NCBI GenBank assembly: GCA_002270565.1
Contig: NQMI01000002.1
Location: 558,001-622,000, forward strand
Source: Stenocarpella maydis
Taxonomy: Eukaryota > Ascomycota > Sordariomycetes > Diaporthales > Diaporthaceae
DNA: 64,000 bases
Direction: 5' to 3'
Below are positions 22,663 through 34,580 of the stretch, piece by piece (positions within the stretch are counted from its first letter, which is position 1; every line of letters starts with the position of its first letter). The translations under genes were made by a program, and so were the position numbers. The notes beneath the pieces are model-generated. The model was not told the DNA's origin, did no database searches, and saw only the letters and a list, made by a program, of their open reading frames with translations.

Positions 22663-25600
22663 CGTGTCGTGGTAGCCGGGCTTTCAAGGGGGGGGTTCTC
22701 TGATGGTGACCGATGTTGCAGATGATGGACGACGTCCAATACCATGACAAGAGTTGGAAGTGGGGGAGAATCAGACGAGTTGGCGATAGTAGTGAGAAGT
22801 GAGCCAGGAGGATCGAGGTCCAACGCTGGTCAAGAATTTGGGAGGTGAAAGGGCACAGAAGGGCAGGTTCCCTCCTTCCCGGATGGCATTAAGTTGAGTA
22901 ACGCCATTAAGGACTATTATGGAAGGCACGATCAACCACCCATCTCCCGACCACTAGGCCCCACGACCCTACTGCCTGCCTCATCGGGGGTGCTCTACAT
23001 CTTCGCTTGCTTGAGGAGAGAGGGAAGGTTTCCTGTAATGTGCTGTCTGAGGATGTTGGCCCACGTATGAAGCGCCCCCCCCCCCCTGGCGCCTGCTCGT
23101 GATTTCCGAACGCGAAGACCTCGACGCAGCCCCACGTGAAGAATTTGTTGCTGTGCTCGACCTTGTACTTTGTATAGTTCTCAGCCGTCATCGACGGGGT
23201 CAGGAACTCGCTGACGCTACCGGAGCAGTCAACCTGGAGGCAGACGAACAGGGCAGTGAGCAGGACGTCATGGGTTGTATGAAGCGTAGCCATGAACCTG
23301 CGGTCGAAGAGGCACCTGAGAAACGACGAGATGTCATTCGGGACCGGGGTAACTTTTTCGCGTGCCTTTTTGTGAACCATATCCTCCTCGAGCATGAAGC
23401 CCTCTATCCATACCAGGGTGTCCCTCCTGACGTTGCGCTCGATGGGGTTGCCGGCCTGTTGGGCTGCGCCGAACAGGGCTATCATCAGATTCAGCATTGT
23501 GTGGATCGAAACGGCGTCTCCCACAATGCGGCCGGAGCGCGAGATGGCCGAGGCATCCATGAACTTGCGGAGCAGCGCACAGGTGAACGGCTTTGCGCCA
23601 GCACTGCCCGCTGGTCGGAAGTAGGCCTCTGCATCCTCAGGGGTGTCACAGATACCGACAGAGGGGTCAGAGGCAGTGGCGATGAATGCGTCCCTGGCCC
23701 TCCTCCTTGTGTCCCTGTTCAGCACAGGGATCCTCGGGGTCACGAACCTGTCCCAGTCATCACGATTGACGAGCCGCTTCTCAGGGGGAAGGAAAGCCTG
23801 GTGAGCTGCCAGCTTTGCGGCCCGCAGGGCTGCGTGGTCGACCGGCATCATCGTGTCGTGGTAGCCGGGCTTTCAAGGGGGGGGTTCTCTGATGGTGACC
23901 GATGTTGCAGATGATGGACGACGTCCAATACCATGACAAGAGTTGGAAGTGGGGGAGAATCAGACGAGTTGGCGATAGTAGTGAGAAGTGAGCCAGGAGG
24001 ATCGAGGTCCAACGCTGGTCAAGAATTTGGGAGGTGAAAGGGCACAGAAGGGCAGGTTCCCTCCTTCCCGGATGGCATTAAGTTGAGTAACGCCATTAAG
24101 GACTATTATGGAAGGCACGATCAACCACCCATCTCCCGACCACTAGGCCCCACGACCCTACTGCCTGCCTCATCGGGGGTGCTCTACATCTTCGCTTGCT
24201 TGAGGAGAGAGGGAAGGTTTCCTGTAATGTGCTGTCTGAGGATGTTGGCCCACGTATGAAGCGCCCCCCCCCCCCTGGCGCCTGCTCGTGATTTCCGAAC
24301 GCGAAGACCTCGACGCAGCCCCACGTGAAGAATTTGTTGCTGTGCTCGACCTTGTACTTTGTATAGTTCTCAGCCGTCATCGACGGGGTCAGGAACTCGC
24401 TGACGCTACCGGAGCAGTCAACCTGGAGGCAGACGAACAGGGCAGTGAGCAGGACGTCATGGGTTGTATGAAGCGTAGCCATGAACCTGCGGTCGAAGAG
24501 GCACCTGAGAAACGACGAGATGTCATTCGGGACCGGGGTAACTTTTTCGCGTGCCTTTTTGTGAACCATATCCTCCTCGAGCATGAAGCCCTCTATCCAT
24601 ACCAGGGTGTCCCTCCTGACGTTGCGCTCGATGGGGTTGCCGGCCTGTTGGGCTGCGCCGAACAGGGCTATCATCAGATTCAGCATTGTGTGGATCGAAA
24701 CGGCGTCTCCCACAATGCGGCCGGAGCGCGAGATGGCCGAGGCATCCATGAACTTGCGGAGCAGCGCACAGGTGAACGGCTTTGCGCCAGCACTGCCCGC
24801 TGGTCGGAAGTAGGCCTCTGCATCCTCAGGGGTGTCACAGATACCGACAGAGGGGTCAGAGGCAGTGGCGATGAATGCGTCCCTGGCCCTCCTCCTTGTG
24901 TCCCTGTTCAGCACAGGGATCCTCGGGGTCACGAACCTGTCCCAGTCATCACGATTGACGAGCCGCTTCTCAGGGGGAAGGAAAGCCTGGTGAGCTGCCA
25001 GCTTTGCGGCCCGCAGGGCTGCGTGGTCGACCGGCATCATCGTGTCGTGGTAGCCGGGCTTTCAAGGGGGGGGTTCTCTGATGGTGACCGATGTTGCAGA
25101 TGATGGACGACGTCCAATACCATGACAAGAGTTGGAAGTGGGGGAGAATCAGACGAGTTGGCGATAGTAGTGAGAAGTGAGCCAGGAGGATCGAGGTCCA
25201 ACGCTGGTCAAGAATTTGGGAGGTGAAAGGGCACAGAAGGGCAGGTTCCCTCCTTCCCGGATGGCATTAAGTTGAGTAACGCCATTAAGGACTATTATGG
25301 AAGGCACGATCAACCACCCATCTCCCGACCACTAGGCCCCACGACCCTACTGCCTGCCTCATCGGGGGTGCTCTACATCTTCGCTTGCTTGAGGAGAGAG
25401 GGAAGGTTTCCTGTAATGTGCTGTCTGAGGATGTTGGCCCACGTATGAAGCGCCCCCCCCCCCCTGGCGCCTGCTCGTGATTTCCGAACGCGAAGACCTC
25501 GACGCAGCCCCACGTGAAGAATTTGTTGCTGTGCTCGACCTTGTACTTTGTATAGTTCTCAGCCGTCATCGACGGGGTCAGGAACTCGCTGACGCTACCG

Positions 25601-28600
25601 GAGCAGTCAACCTGGAGGCAGACGAACAGGGCAGTGAGCAGGACGTCATGGGTTGTATGAAGCGTAGCCATGAACCTGCGGTCGAAGAGGCACCTGAGAA
25701 ACGACGAGATGTCATTCGGGACCGGGGTAACTTTTTCGCGTGCCTTTTTGTGAACCATATCCTCCTCGAGCATGAAGCCCTCTATCCATACCAGGGTGTC
25801 CCTCCTGACGTTGCGCTCGATGGGGTTGCCGGCCTGTTGGGCTGCGCCGAACAGGGCTATCATCAGATTCAGCATTGTGTGGATCGAAACGGCGTCTCCC
25901 ACAATGCGGCCGGAGCGCGAGATGGCCGAGGCATCCATGAACTTGCGGAGCAGCGCACAGGTGAACGGCTTTGCGCCAGCACTGCCCGCTGGTCGGAAGT
26001 AGGCCTCTGCATCCTCAGGGGTGTCACAGATACCGACAGAGGGGTCAGAGGCAGTGGCGATGAATGCGTCCCTGGCCCTCCTCCTTGTGTCCCTGTTCAG
26101 CACAGGGATCCTCGGGGTCACGAACCTGTCCCAGTCATCACGATTGACGAGCCGCTTCTCAGGGGGAAGGAAAGCCTGGTGAGCTGCCAGCTTTGCGGCC
26201 CGCAGGGCTGCGTGGTCGACCGGCATCATCGTGTCGTGGTAGCCGGGCTTTCAAGGGGGGGGTTCTCTGATGGTGACCGATGTTGCAGATGATGGACGAC
26301 GTCCAATACCATGACAAGAGTTGGAAGTGGGGGAGAATCAGACGAGTTGGCGATAGTAGTGAGAAGTGAGCCAGGAGGATCGAGGTCCAACGCTGGTCAA
26401 GAATTTGGGAGGTGAAAGGGCACAGAAGGGCAGGTTCCCTCCTTCCCGGATGGCATTAAGTTGAGTAACGCCATTAAGGACTATTATGGAAGGCACGATC
26501 AACCACCCATCTCCCGACCACTAGGCCCCACGACCCTACTGCCTGCCTCATCGGGGGTGCTCTACATCTTCGCTTGCTTGAGGAGAGAGGGAAGGTTTCC
26601 TGTAATGTGCTGTCTGAGGATGTTGGCCCACGTATGAAGCGCCCCCCCCCCCCTGGCGCCTGCTCGTGATTTCCGAACGCGAAGACCTCGACGCAGCCCC
26701 ACGTGAAGAATTTGTTGCTGTGCTCGACCTTGTACTTTGTATAGTTCTCAGCCGTCATCGACGGGGTCAGGAACTCGCTGACGCTACCGGAGCAGTCAAC
26801 CTGGAGGCAGACGAACAGGGCAGTGAGCAGGACGTCATGGGTTGTATGAAGCGTAGCCATGAACCTGCGGTCGAAGAGGCACCTGAGAAACGACGAGATG
26901 TCATTCGGGACCGGGGTAACTTTTTCGCGTGCCTTTTTGTGAACCATATCCTCCTCGAGCATGAAGCCCTCTATCCATACCAGGGTGTCCCTCCTGACGT
27001 TGCGCTCGATGGGGTTGCCGGCCTGTTGGGCTGCGCCGAACAGGGCTATCATCAGATTCAGCATTGTGTGGATCGAAACGGCGTCTCCCACAATGCGGCC
27101 GGAGCGCGAGATGGCCGAGGCATCCATGAACTTGCGGAGCAGCGCACAGGTGAACGGCTTTGCGCCAGCACTGCCCGCTGGTCGGAAGTAGGCCTCTGCA
27201 TCCTCAGGGGTGTCACAGATACCGACAGAGGGGTCAGAGGCAGTGGCGATGAATGCGTCCCTGGCCCTCCTCCTTGTGTCCCTGTTCAGCACAGGGATCC
27301 TCGGGGTCACGAACCTGTCCCAGTCATCACGATTGACGAGCCGCTTCTCAGGGGGAAGGAAAGCCTGGTGAGCTGCCAGCTTTGCGGCCCGCAGGGCTGC
27401 GTGGTCGACCGGCATCATCGTGTCGTGGTAGCCGGGCTTTCAAGGGGGGGGTTCTCTGATGGTGACCGATGTTGCAGATGATGGACGACGTCCAATACCA
27501 TGACAAGAGTTGGAAGTGGGGGAGAATCAGACGAGTTGGCGATAGTAGTGAGAAGTGAGCCAGGAGGATCGAGGTCCAACGCTGGTCAAGAATTTGGGAG
27601 GTGAAAGGGCACAGAAGGGCAGGTTCCCTCCTTCCCGGATGGCATTTAGTTGAGTAACGCCATTAAGGACTATTATGGAAGGCACGATCAACCACCCATC
27701 TCCCGACCACTAGGCCCCACGACCCTACTGCCTGCCTCATCGGGGGTGCTCTACATCTTCGCTTGCTTGAGGAGAGAGGGAAGGTTTCCTGTAATGTGCT
27801 GTCTGAGGATGTTGGCCCACGTATGAAGCGCCCCCCCCCCCCTGGCGCCTGCTCGTGATTTCCGAACGCGAAGACCTCGACGCAGCCCCACGTGAAGAAT
27901 TTGTTGCTGTGCTCGACCTTGTACTTTGTATAGTTCTCAGCCGTCATCGACGGGGTCAGGAACTCGCTGACGCTACCGGAGCAGTCAACCTGGAGGCAGA
28001 CGAACAGGGCAGTGAGCAGGACGTCATGGGTTGTATGAAGCGTAGCCATGAACCTGCGGTCGAAGAGGCACCTGAGAAACGACGAGATGTCATTCGGGAC
28101 CGGGGTAACTTTTTCGCGTGCCTTTTTGTGAACCATATCCTCCTCGAGCATGAAGCCCTCTATCCATACCAGGGTGTCCCTCCTGACGTTGCGCTCGATG
28201 GGGTTGCCGGCCTGTTGGGCTGCGCCGAACAGGGCTATCATCAGATTCAGCATTGTGTGGATCGAAACGGCGTCTCCCACAATGCGGCCGGAGCGCGAGA
28301 TGGCCGAGGCATCCATGAACTTGCGGAGCAGCGCACAGGTGAACGGCTTTGCGCCAGCACTGCCCGCTGGTCGGAAGTAGGCCTCTGCATCCTCAGGGGT
28401 GTCACAGATACCGACAGAGGGGTCAGAGGCAGTGGCGATGAATGCGTCCCTGGCCCTCCTCCTTGTGTCCCTGTTCAGCACAGGGATCCTCGGGGTCACG
28501 AACCTGTCCCAGTCATCACGATTGACGAGCCGCTTCTCAGGGGGAAGGAAAGCCTGGTGAGCTGCCAGCTTTGCGGCCCGCAGGGCTGCGTGGTCGACCG

Positions 28601-31410
28601 GCATCATCGTGTCGTGGTAGCCGGGCTTTCAAGGGGGGGGTTCTCTGATGGTGACCGATGTTGCAGATGATGGACGACGTCCAATACCATGACAAGAGTT
28701 GGAAGTGGGGGAGAATCAGACGAGTTGGCGATAGTAGTGAGAAGTGAGCCAGGAGGATCGAGGTCCAACGCTGGTCAAGAATTTGGGAGGTGAAAGGGCA
28801 CAGAAGGGCAGGTTCCCTCCTTCCCGGATGGCATTAAGTTGAGTAACGCCATTAAGGACTATTATGGAAGGCACGATCAACCACCCATCTCCCGACCACT
28901 AGGCCCCACGACCCTACTGCCTGCCTCATCGGGGGTGCTCTACATCTTCGCTTGCTTGAGGAGAGAGGGAAGGTTTCCTGTAATGTGCTGTCTGAGGATG
29001 TTGGCCCACGTATGAAGCGCCCCCCCCCCCCTGGCGCCTGCTCGTGATTTCCGAACGCGAAGACCTCGACGCAGCCCCACGTGAAGAATTTGTTGCTGTG
29101 CTCGACCTTGTACTTTGTATAGTTCTCAGCCGTCATCGACGGGGTCAGGAACTCGCTGACGCTACCGGAGCAGTCAACCTGGAGGCAGACGAACAGGGCA
29201 GTGAGCAGGACGTCATGGGTTGTATGAAGCGTAGCCATGAACCTGCGGTCGAAGAGGCACCTGAGAAACGACGAGATGTCATTCGGGACCGGGGTAACTT
29301 TTTCGCGTGCCTTTTTGTGAACCATATCCTCCTCGAGCATGAAGCCCTCTATCCATACCAGGGTGTCCCTCCTGACGTTGCGCTCGATGGGGTTGCCGGC
29401 CTGTTGGGCTGCGCCGAACAGGGCTATCATCAGATTCAGCATTGTGTGGATCGAAACGGCGTCTCCCACAATGCGGCCGGAGCGCGAGATGGCCGAGGCA
29501 TCCATGAACTTGCGGAGCAGCGCACAGGTGAACGGCTTTGCGCCAGCACTGCCCGCTGGTCGGAAGTAGGCCTCTGCATCCTCAGGGGTGTCACAGATAC
29601 CGACAGAGGGGTCAGAGGCAGTGGCGATGAATGCGTCCCTGGCCCTCCTCCTTGTGTCCCTGTTCAGCACAGGGATCCTCGGGGTCACGAACCTGTCCCA
29701 GTCATCACGATTGACGAGCCGCTTCTCAGGGGGAAGGAAAGCCTGGTGAGCTGCCAGCTTTGCGGCCCGCAGGGCTGCGTGGTCGACCGGCATCATCGTG
29801 TCGTGGTAGCCGGGCTTTCAAGGGGGGGGTTCTCTGATGGTGACCGATGTTGCAGATGATGGACGACGTCCAATACCATGACAAGAGTTGGAAGTGGGGG
29901 AGAATCAGACGAGTTGGCGATAGTAGTGAGAAGTGAGCCAGGAGGATCGAGGTCCAACGCTGGTCAAGAATTTGGGAGGTGAAAGGGCACAGAAGGGCAG
30001 GTTCCCTCCTTCCCGGATGGCATTAAGTTGAGTAACGCCATTAAGGACTATTATGGAAGGCACGATCAACCACCCATCTCCCGACCACTAGGCCCCACGA
30101 CCCTACTGCCTGCCTCATCGGGGGTGCTCTACATCTTCGCTTGCTTGAGGAGAGAGGGAAGGTTTCCTGTAATGTGCTGTCTGAGGATGTTGGCCCACGT
30201 ATGAAGCGCCCCCCCCCCCCTGGCGCCTGCTCGTGATTTCCGAACGCGAAGACCTCGACGCAGCCCCACGTGAAGAATTTGTTGCTGTGCTCGACCTTGT
30301 ACTTTGTATAGTTCTCAGCCGTCATCGACGGGGTCAGGAACTCGCTGACGCTACCGGAGCAGTCAACCTGGAGGCAGACGAACAGGGCAGTGAGCAGGAC
30401 GTCATGGGTTGTATGAAGCGTAGCCATGAACCTGCGGTCGAAGAGGCACCTGAGAAACGACGAGATGTCATTCGGGACCGGGGTAACTTTTTCGCGTGCC
30501 TTTTTGTGAACCATATCCTCCTCGAGCATGAAGCCCTCTATCCATACCAGGGTGTCCCTCCTGACGTTGCGCTCGATGGGGTTGCCGGCCTGTTGGGCTG
30601 CGCCGAACAGGGCTATCATCAGATTCAGCATTGTGTGGATCGAAACGGCGTCTCCCACAATGCGGCCGGAGCGCGAGATGGCCGAGGCATCCATGAACTT
30701 GCGGAGCAGCGCACAGGTGAACGGCTTTGCGCCAGCACTGCCCGCTGGTCGGAAGTAGGCCTCTGCATCCTCAGGGGTGTCACAGATACCGACAGAGGGG
30801 TCAGAGGCAGTGGCGATGAATGCGTCCCTGGCCCTCCTCCTTGTGTCCCTGTTCAGCACAGGGATCCTCGGGGTCACGAACCTGTCCCAGTCATCACGAT
30901 TGACGAGCCGCTTCTCAGGGGGAAGGAAAGCCTGGTGAGCTGCCAGCTTTGCGGCCCGCAGGGCTGCGTGGTCGACCGGCATCATCGTGTCGTGGTAGCC
31001 GGGCTTTCAAGGGGGGGGTTCTCTGATGGTGACCGATGTTGCAGATGATGGACGACGTCCAATACCATGACAAGAGTTGGAAGTGGGGGAGAATCAGACG
31101 AGTTGGCGATAGTAGTGAGAAGTGAGCCAGGAGGATCGAGGTCCAACGCTGGTCAAGAATTTGGGAGGTGAAAGGGCACAGAAGGGCAGGTTCCCTCCTT
31201 CCCGGATGGCATTAAGTTGAGTAACGCCATTAAGGACTATTATGGAAGGCACGATCAACCACCCATCTCCCGACCACTAGGCCCCACGACCCTACTGCCT
31301 GCCTCATCGGGGGTGCTCTACATCTTCGCTTGCTTGAGGAGAGAGGGAAGGTTTCCTGTAATGTGCTGTCTGAGGATGTTGGCCCACGTATGAAGCGCCC
31401 CCCCCCCCCC
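21895..31410. repeat. Tandem array of eight 1189-bp units
   Basis: Units begin at 21898, 23087, 24276, 25465, 26654, 27843, 29032 and 30221. Each runs from TGGCGCCTGC to a poly-C tract of about 13-14 C. By eye the units are identical except for T instead of A at 27647 in unit 5. Each unit carries the 5' part of the recombinase-like gene (minus strand, about 250 codons) plus about 425 bp of its upstream sequence. The array is bounded on both sides by poly-C containing one N (21894 and 31411). The exact match of the N-to-N interval (9516 bp) to 8 x 1189 bp (9512) suggests that this block was inserted as a unit during assembly, or that it is a very recent amplification. Confidence 0.95.
22907..30985 (-). 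pseudogene. Seven truncated copies of the recombinase-like gene 5' end
   Basis: Minus-strand open frames of 314 codons occur at 22907-23851, 24096-25040, 25285-26229, 26474-27418, 27663-28607, 28852-29796 and 30041-30985. Each starts MMPVDHAAL and matches the N-terminal part of the gene at 20449-22662 through FAFGNHEQAPG. Each then reads through poly-G into the upstream DNA of the next unit and stops. The last 60 or so residues are therefore read-through, not protein homology. None contains the C-terminal MGH...Y block, so none can encode a full protein. The 271-codon plus-strand frames overlapping each copy are antisense shadows. Confidence 0.85.
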
Positions 31411-31411
31411 N

Positions 31412-32999
31412 CCCCAACTCATCTTAAAGTCGGGCATTTCGAGTCTGTGACATGTCAGATCAATATGCCCACGAGATTCCACCACGCTAATTCTTGTAAA
31501 ATTCTGGCAGGTGTAGCTAGGGGAACCCACGGGGACGCACATACCTTTCTTGGGAAGATGGAAGGACCGAGTTCTTGAAACCTGTCTGGCCGGCTCACGA
31601 TGTATATCCGTATATGACCGAGCAGTTGCCAGACCCGTCCGACCTCAAACCCGCGAGTGTGCTCGTTATCCCACGTGGGAATAACGGCACTTGAAACCTG
31701 GCCATAGGAGCTTGTTCCGACGGCTGCTGCTGTGGTTGAAAGCTGTCACTAAACCAAACGGGCAAGCTGAGAAGCTGCTGTGTGCTTTATCGTAGATCCA
31801 CCGATCAGCTGGGTTTGACATATAAATACAATGTTTTGGGGTGGGGATGGGGTGAGGGGGGTTGGTTCGTTCCGCTCACTGATTCGGAGAATTCTTTGTC
31901 CCGCCTGCCGAAATATCCCCACCTTAGTTGTGGTATTTAAACTCAAAAGGGCGAGCCAGCTTCGCTGGAATCTCGAGTTAAAAAACCACAACACAACTAA
32001 ATCTTGGGAGGGATGAATTCCGCTTCGCTAGCATATCTGGTTTTCCGCCTCGGCGGGAGCATGTTGAAATGTCTCTGGCGGAACCTCACCACCTTGACAG
32101 GAGACAATATGAAGCTTTCTGACCCATCTTTTAGTTGTTCGGCCTGCAACGGCCCCCCCCTCTTCTCACCCTATTTTTACCTCCCCGAAATGGCTCGTCC
32201 GGTCCAGGTCGCTTTATCTTTCCCGTTCAATCTAGATAGCTCCACCCAGATCAAGCGATGGAATGTGCGAAGATGGGATTGCGGCGCACTTGGGTAGCGG
32301 GCACGCGTTTGGTCGGACCTCGAGTGAGCGTCAGTCCAAACAGGACGGATACCTACTGATGGCCTGCTTGCTGGTGCATCCAAAGCTTGAGCTTGAGCTT
32401 GACCTTGAGCTCGCATGCCTAGACTTGCAGGCAGGCAGCCATATAGATGAGCACACACGAATGGAATGCATGCTACCAGTTCTCCTGTATATGAGCATGC
32501 GAGCACGCTATTAACGCTTGGAAGTCGAAGACAATATCACATATGGGTGCTGCTTGAGGCTCATAGCTGCCCAGATCGCCAGATTGCAAGGGGTCACCAA
32601 TGATGCTTTGCAAGCTGTGCTGCATTGAGGAGTGTGATGGCCCGACTATCTGCCTATTTAATAGGGTAGTCGTGCGATGCTGCTGCGAGGCCTGCGAGGC
32701 CTGCGAGGCCAGCGAGGTCACGTTGCGGGCCGGGGGAATTGCAGAGTGTTTCATAAAACAAGGGAACCATCCCGTGAAATTCGTTCGCAGCTCTTTGATC
32801 CCGTTTTCAATGCCGTAAAAACTTTGCCAGAAACCCCCGTCAAGAGACAGCACTTCTCTAGAAGACCGTGTAGGATTTAGAGAAATATGTACTGAGCAGC
32901 GACCCAACCGATTACTCCGAATGCATGATCCCCTTCCGAAGACAGCTTCTTTCAGCGAGGAAGTAGAGGAATATTTCGTCAGTTGCCGTGCCGGCCCCT
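31412..32999. other. Intergenic region right of the array
   Basis: No gene recognised. The left edge is the outer poly-C after the N at 31411. It contains small tandem repeats: a TTGAGC/TTGACC hexamer tract (32383-32412) and a 9-bp CTGCGAGGC tract (32683-32718). Confidence 0.5.
32683..32718. repeat. 9-bp tandem repeat (CTGCGAGGC)
   Basis: About four copies of a 9-bp unit, the last diverged (CAGCGAGGT). It is intergenic. Confidence 0.8.
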
Positions 33000-34090
33000 T
33001 TATTTCTCCTCCTCAACACCCTCCATCAGGGCGTTCCGCTTCGCCGTCTGTCGCTCCACCTTGCGCTCGCGGGCGGCCTTGGTCTTCGCACGCTTGGCAT
33101 CCATCTCCTCCTTGAGCTGCCTCTCGCGGGCCTTCTCGGCCTTGGCGCGGTGGATCTAGAAACATGAATGTCAGCATGGCCGTTCCCGGGCGGTCCGGTG
33201 ATATCGGGAGACATGGATACGTACGTGCTCGACCAGCGCGCGCTTGTGCTTGAATGAGTTACCCTTGGCGGCGTGGTACAGCTCGTGGTAGAGATGCTTG
33301 TCGATCTTGCCGCTGGCACGGTACTTGACCAAGAGGCGGCGGAGAACACGCTGGCGGCGCATCCAGAGGACTTGCCTGTGGTTTGTCAGGTTAGCCCCCC
33401 CTACACAACCCAGATTATGCTCTCAAATGAGCGCAATTGTCTGTCCCTTGCTCTTTCAACATCGGCGTCCCGATGTTTCCTTGATGCTTGCCAACGATCT
33501 GTTCCTATTGGTCCGCGGCTGTTTGGTTGTGGGCAGACATACTCAGGCATACGGGCATCGGCGGTACCCTTCCTCTTTCCGAAACCACGGTGGCGACCAA
33601 TTCTCCGGGCGAGGTTCAGCTCACGCGCGCGGGCACGCGAGTGCATGGTGACGGGCTTTCGGATGATAAGGCCATCGGCGACAAGCTTGCGGATGGACTG
33701 GCGGGAGTTGGCGTTTGAGATCTCGTTGACCTCGTTGGGGTCGAGCCAAATCTTGCGCTCACCGCAGCCGAGGACATCGGCGGCGAGGCGCTTCTGGGTG
33801 ACCAAGTTGACCCTGTGCAGCAAAGAAATTGACAAGTCAGCCTTCCACATTGCCTCGCTGGGAGGCCGGTTCGGGGGCCCGAGATGGATCCGACATGGTG
33901 TCGATGGCGGTGTTGGTTGAGGGAGTCGGGTTTGTGAAGGCGTCATCGAGATAGCGAGCGAGGTGCAGCGGCTTGCCCGATGGCCCGTCACAGAACCACA
34001 CCCTCGACCAACTATTCCGTGATGCAACCATCTCTGTCGTCCCTGGGCGTCTCGAAATCGGTCGGAAAAATGGCACTCGGGCACTCACAT
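33000..34090 (-). CDS. rpl19: 60S ribosomal protein eL19
   Basis: Structural protein of the large ribosomal subunit. Four exons: 34090-34089, 33812-33543, 33375-33225 and 33155-33000, giving 192 residues, the normal length. The start codon is itself split by intron 1: AT at 34090-34089, donor GTGAGT, and acceptor CACAG just before the G at 33812. The product begins [18 protein letters not shown]. Family motifs are [65 protein letters not shown] and [24 protein letters not shown]. The C-terminus is lysine/arginine-rich and ends EGVEEEK. Intron 1 (276 nt) and intron 2 (33542-33376) are long for this genome; I looked for a snoRNA in them without a convincing C/D pair. Confidence 0.96.
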
Positions 34091-34580
34091 CTTGACTGCA
34101 CTTGCTGATGATGGCCGTTGTCGGTGGTTCGTCGGGTTGAGGATGGGGCTGCTGGGCTTCGTAAAAAAGTTTCCAGGAGGGAAAGCAGCAGGTGGTTTGG
34201 CCTGGCCTGCTAATTTCGAGACGAACGCACCACTGGCCCCCCGCTTTGGTGTGGGAAACCCAGCAGCCGCTGGCCAAATTTAATTGTTAAGGGCCGCCTG
34301 ACTTTGCACGTGACCTGGCTGGTCCGGCAGGCTGCTGTAGTGAGACGAACCTAACCATATTAGTACTCAAGTACCTACTGTATGAGCACCCAGCACTTAG
34401 CATCCAGCACTTATTGTAGAGGATAGAAGACAATGAAGTTCCATGACAATTTCATGAGACAACAAAAAAATAAAAAAAAAAAATAAAAAAAAAAAGCCAA
34501 AGCACATAGGTAATTGATGGTATCAGGGCTCCTCACCCGCAGCCTTGCCTCCCTTCTCCCCTAACCCCTCCTCAACCGTA
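34091..34580. other. Intergenic: eL19 promoter side, with A-rich tract
   Basis: It contains the eL19 upstream region and the 3' region of the NADAR gene. An A-rich tract with scattered T (about 34463-34494) stands out. No gene is seen. Confidence 0.55.

Noticed and set aside
21865..31048. 271-codon plus-strand frames in every array unit
   Set aside because: They are exact antisense of the minus-strand coding frame, and the opposite strand makes clear gene-like protein continuing into later exons.
21898..31409. CRISPR array or centromeric satellite as explanation of the repeats
   Set aside because: Units are 1189 bp, directly abutting, and contain a gene start; the organism is a eukaryote, so CRISPR does not apply, and the flanks are euchromatic genes.
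33813..34088. snoRNA in eL19 intron 1
   Set aside because: A TCGATGAC stretch resembles box C, but no matching box D with terminal stem or convincing guide was found.
34463..34494. Poly-A tail of a retroposed element
   Set aside because: No target-site duplication or upstream element body could be identified; treated as a simple A-rich tract.
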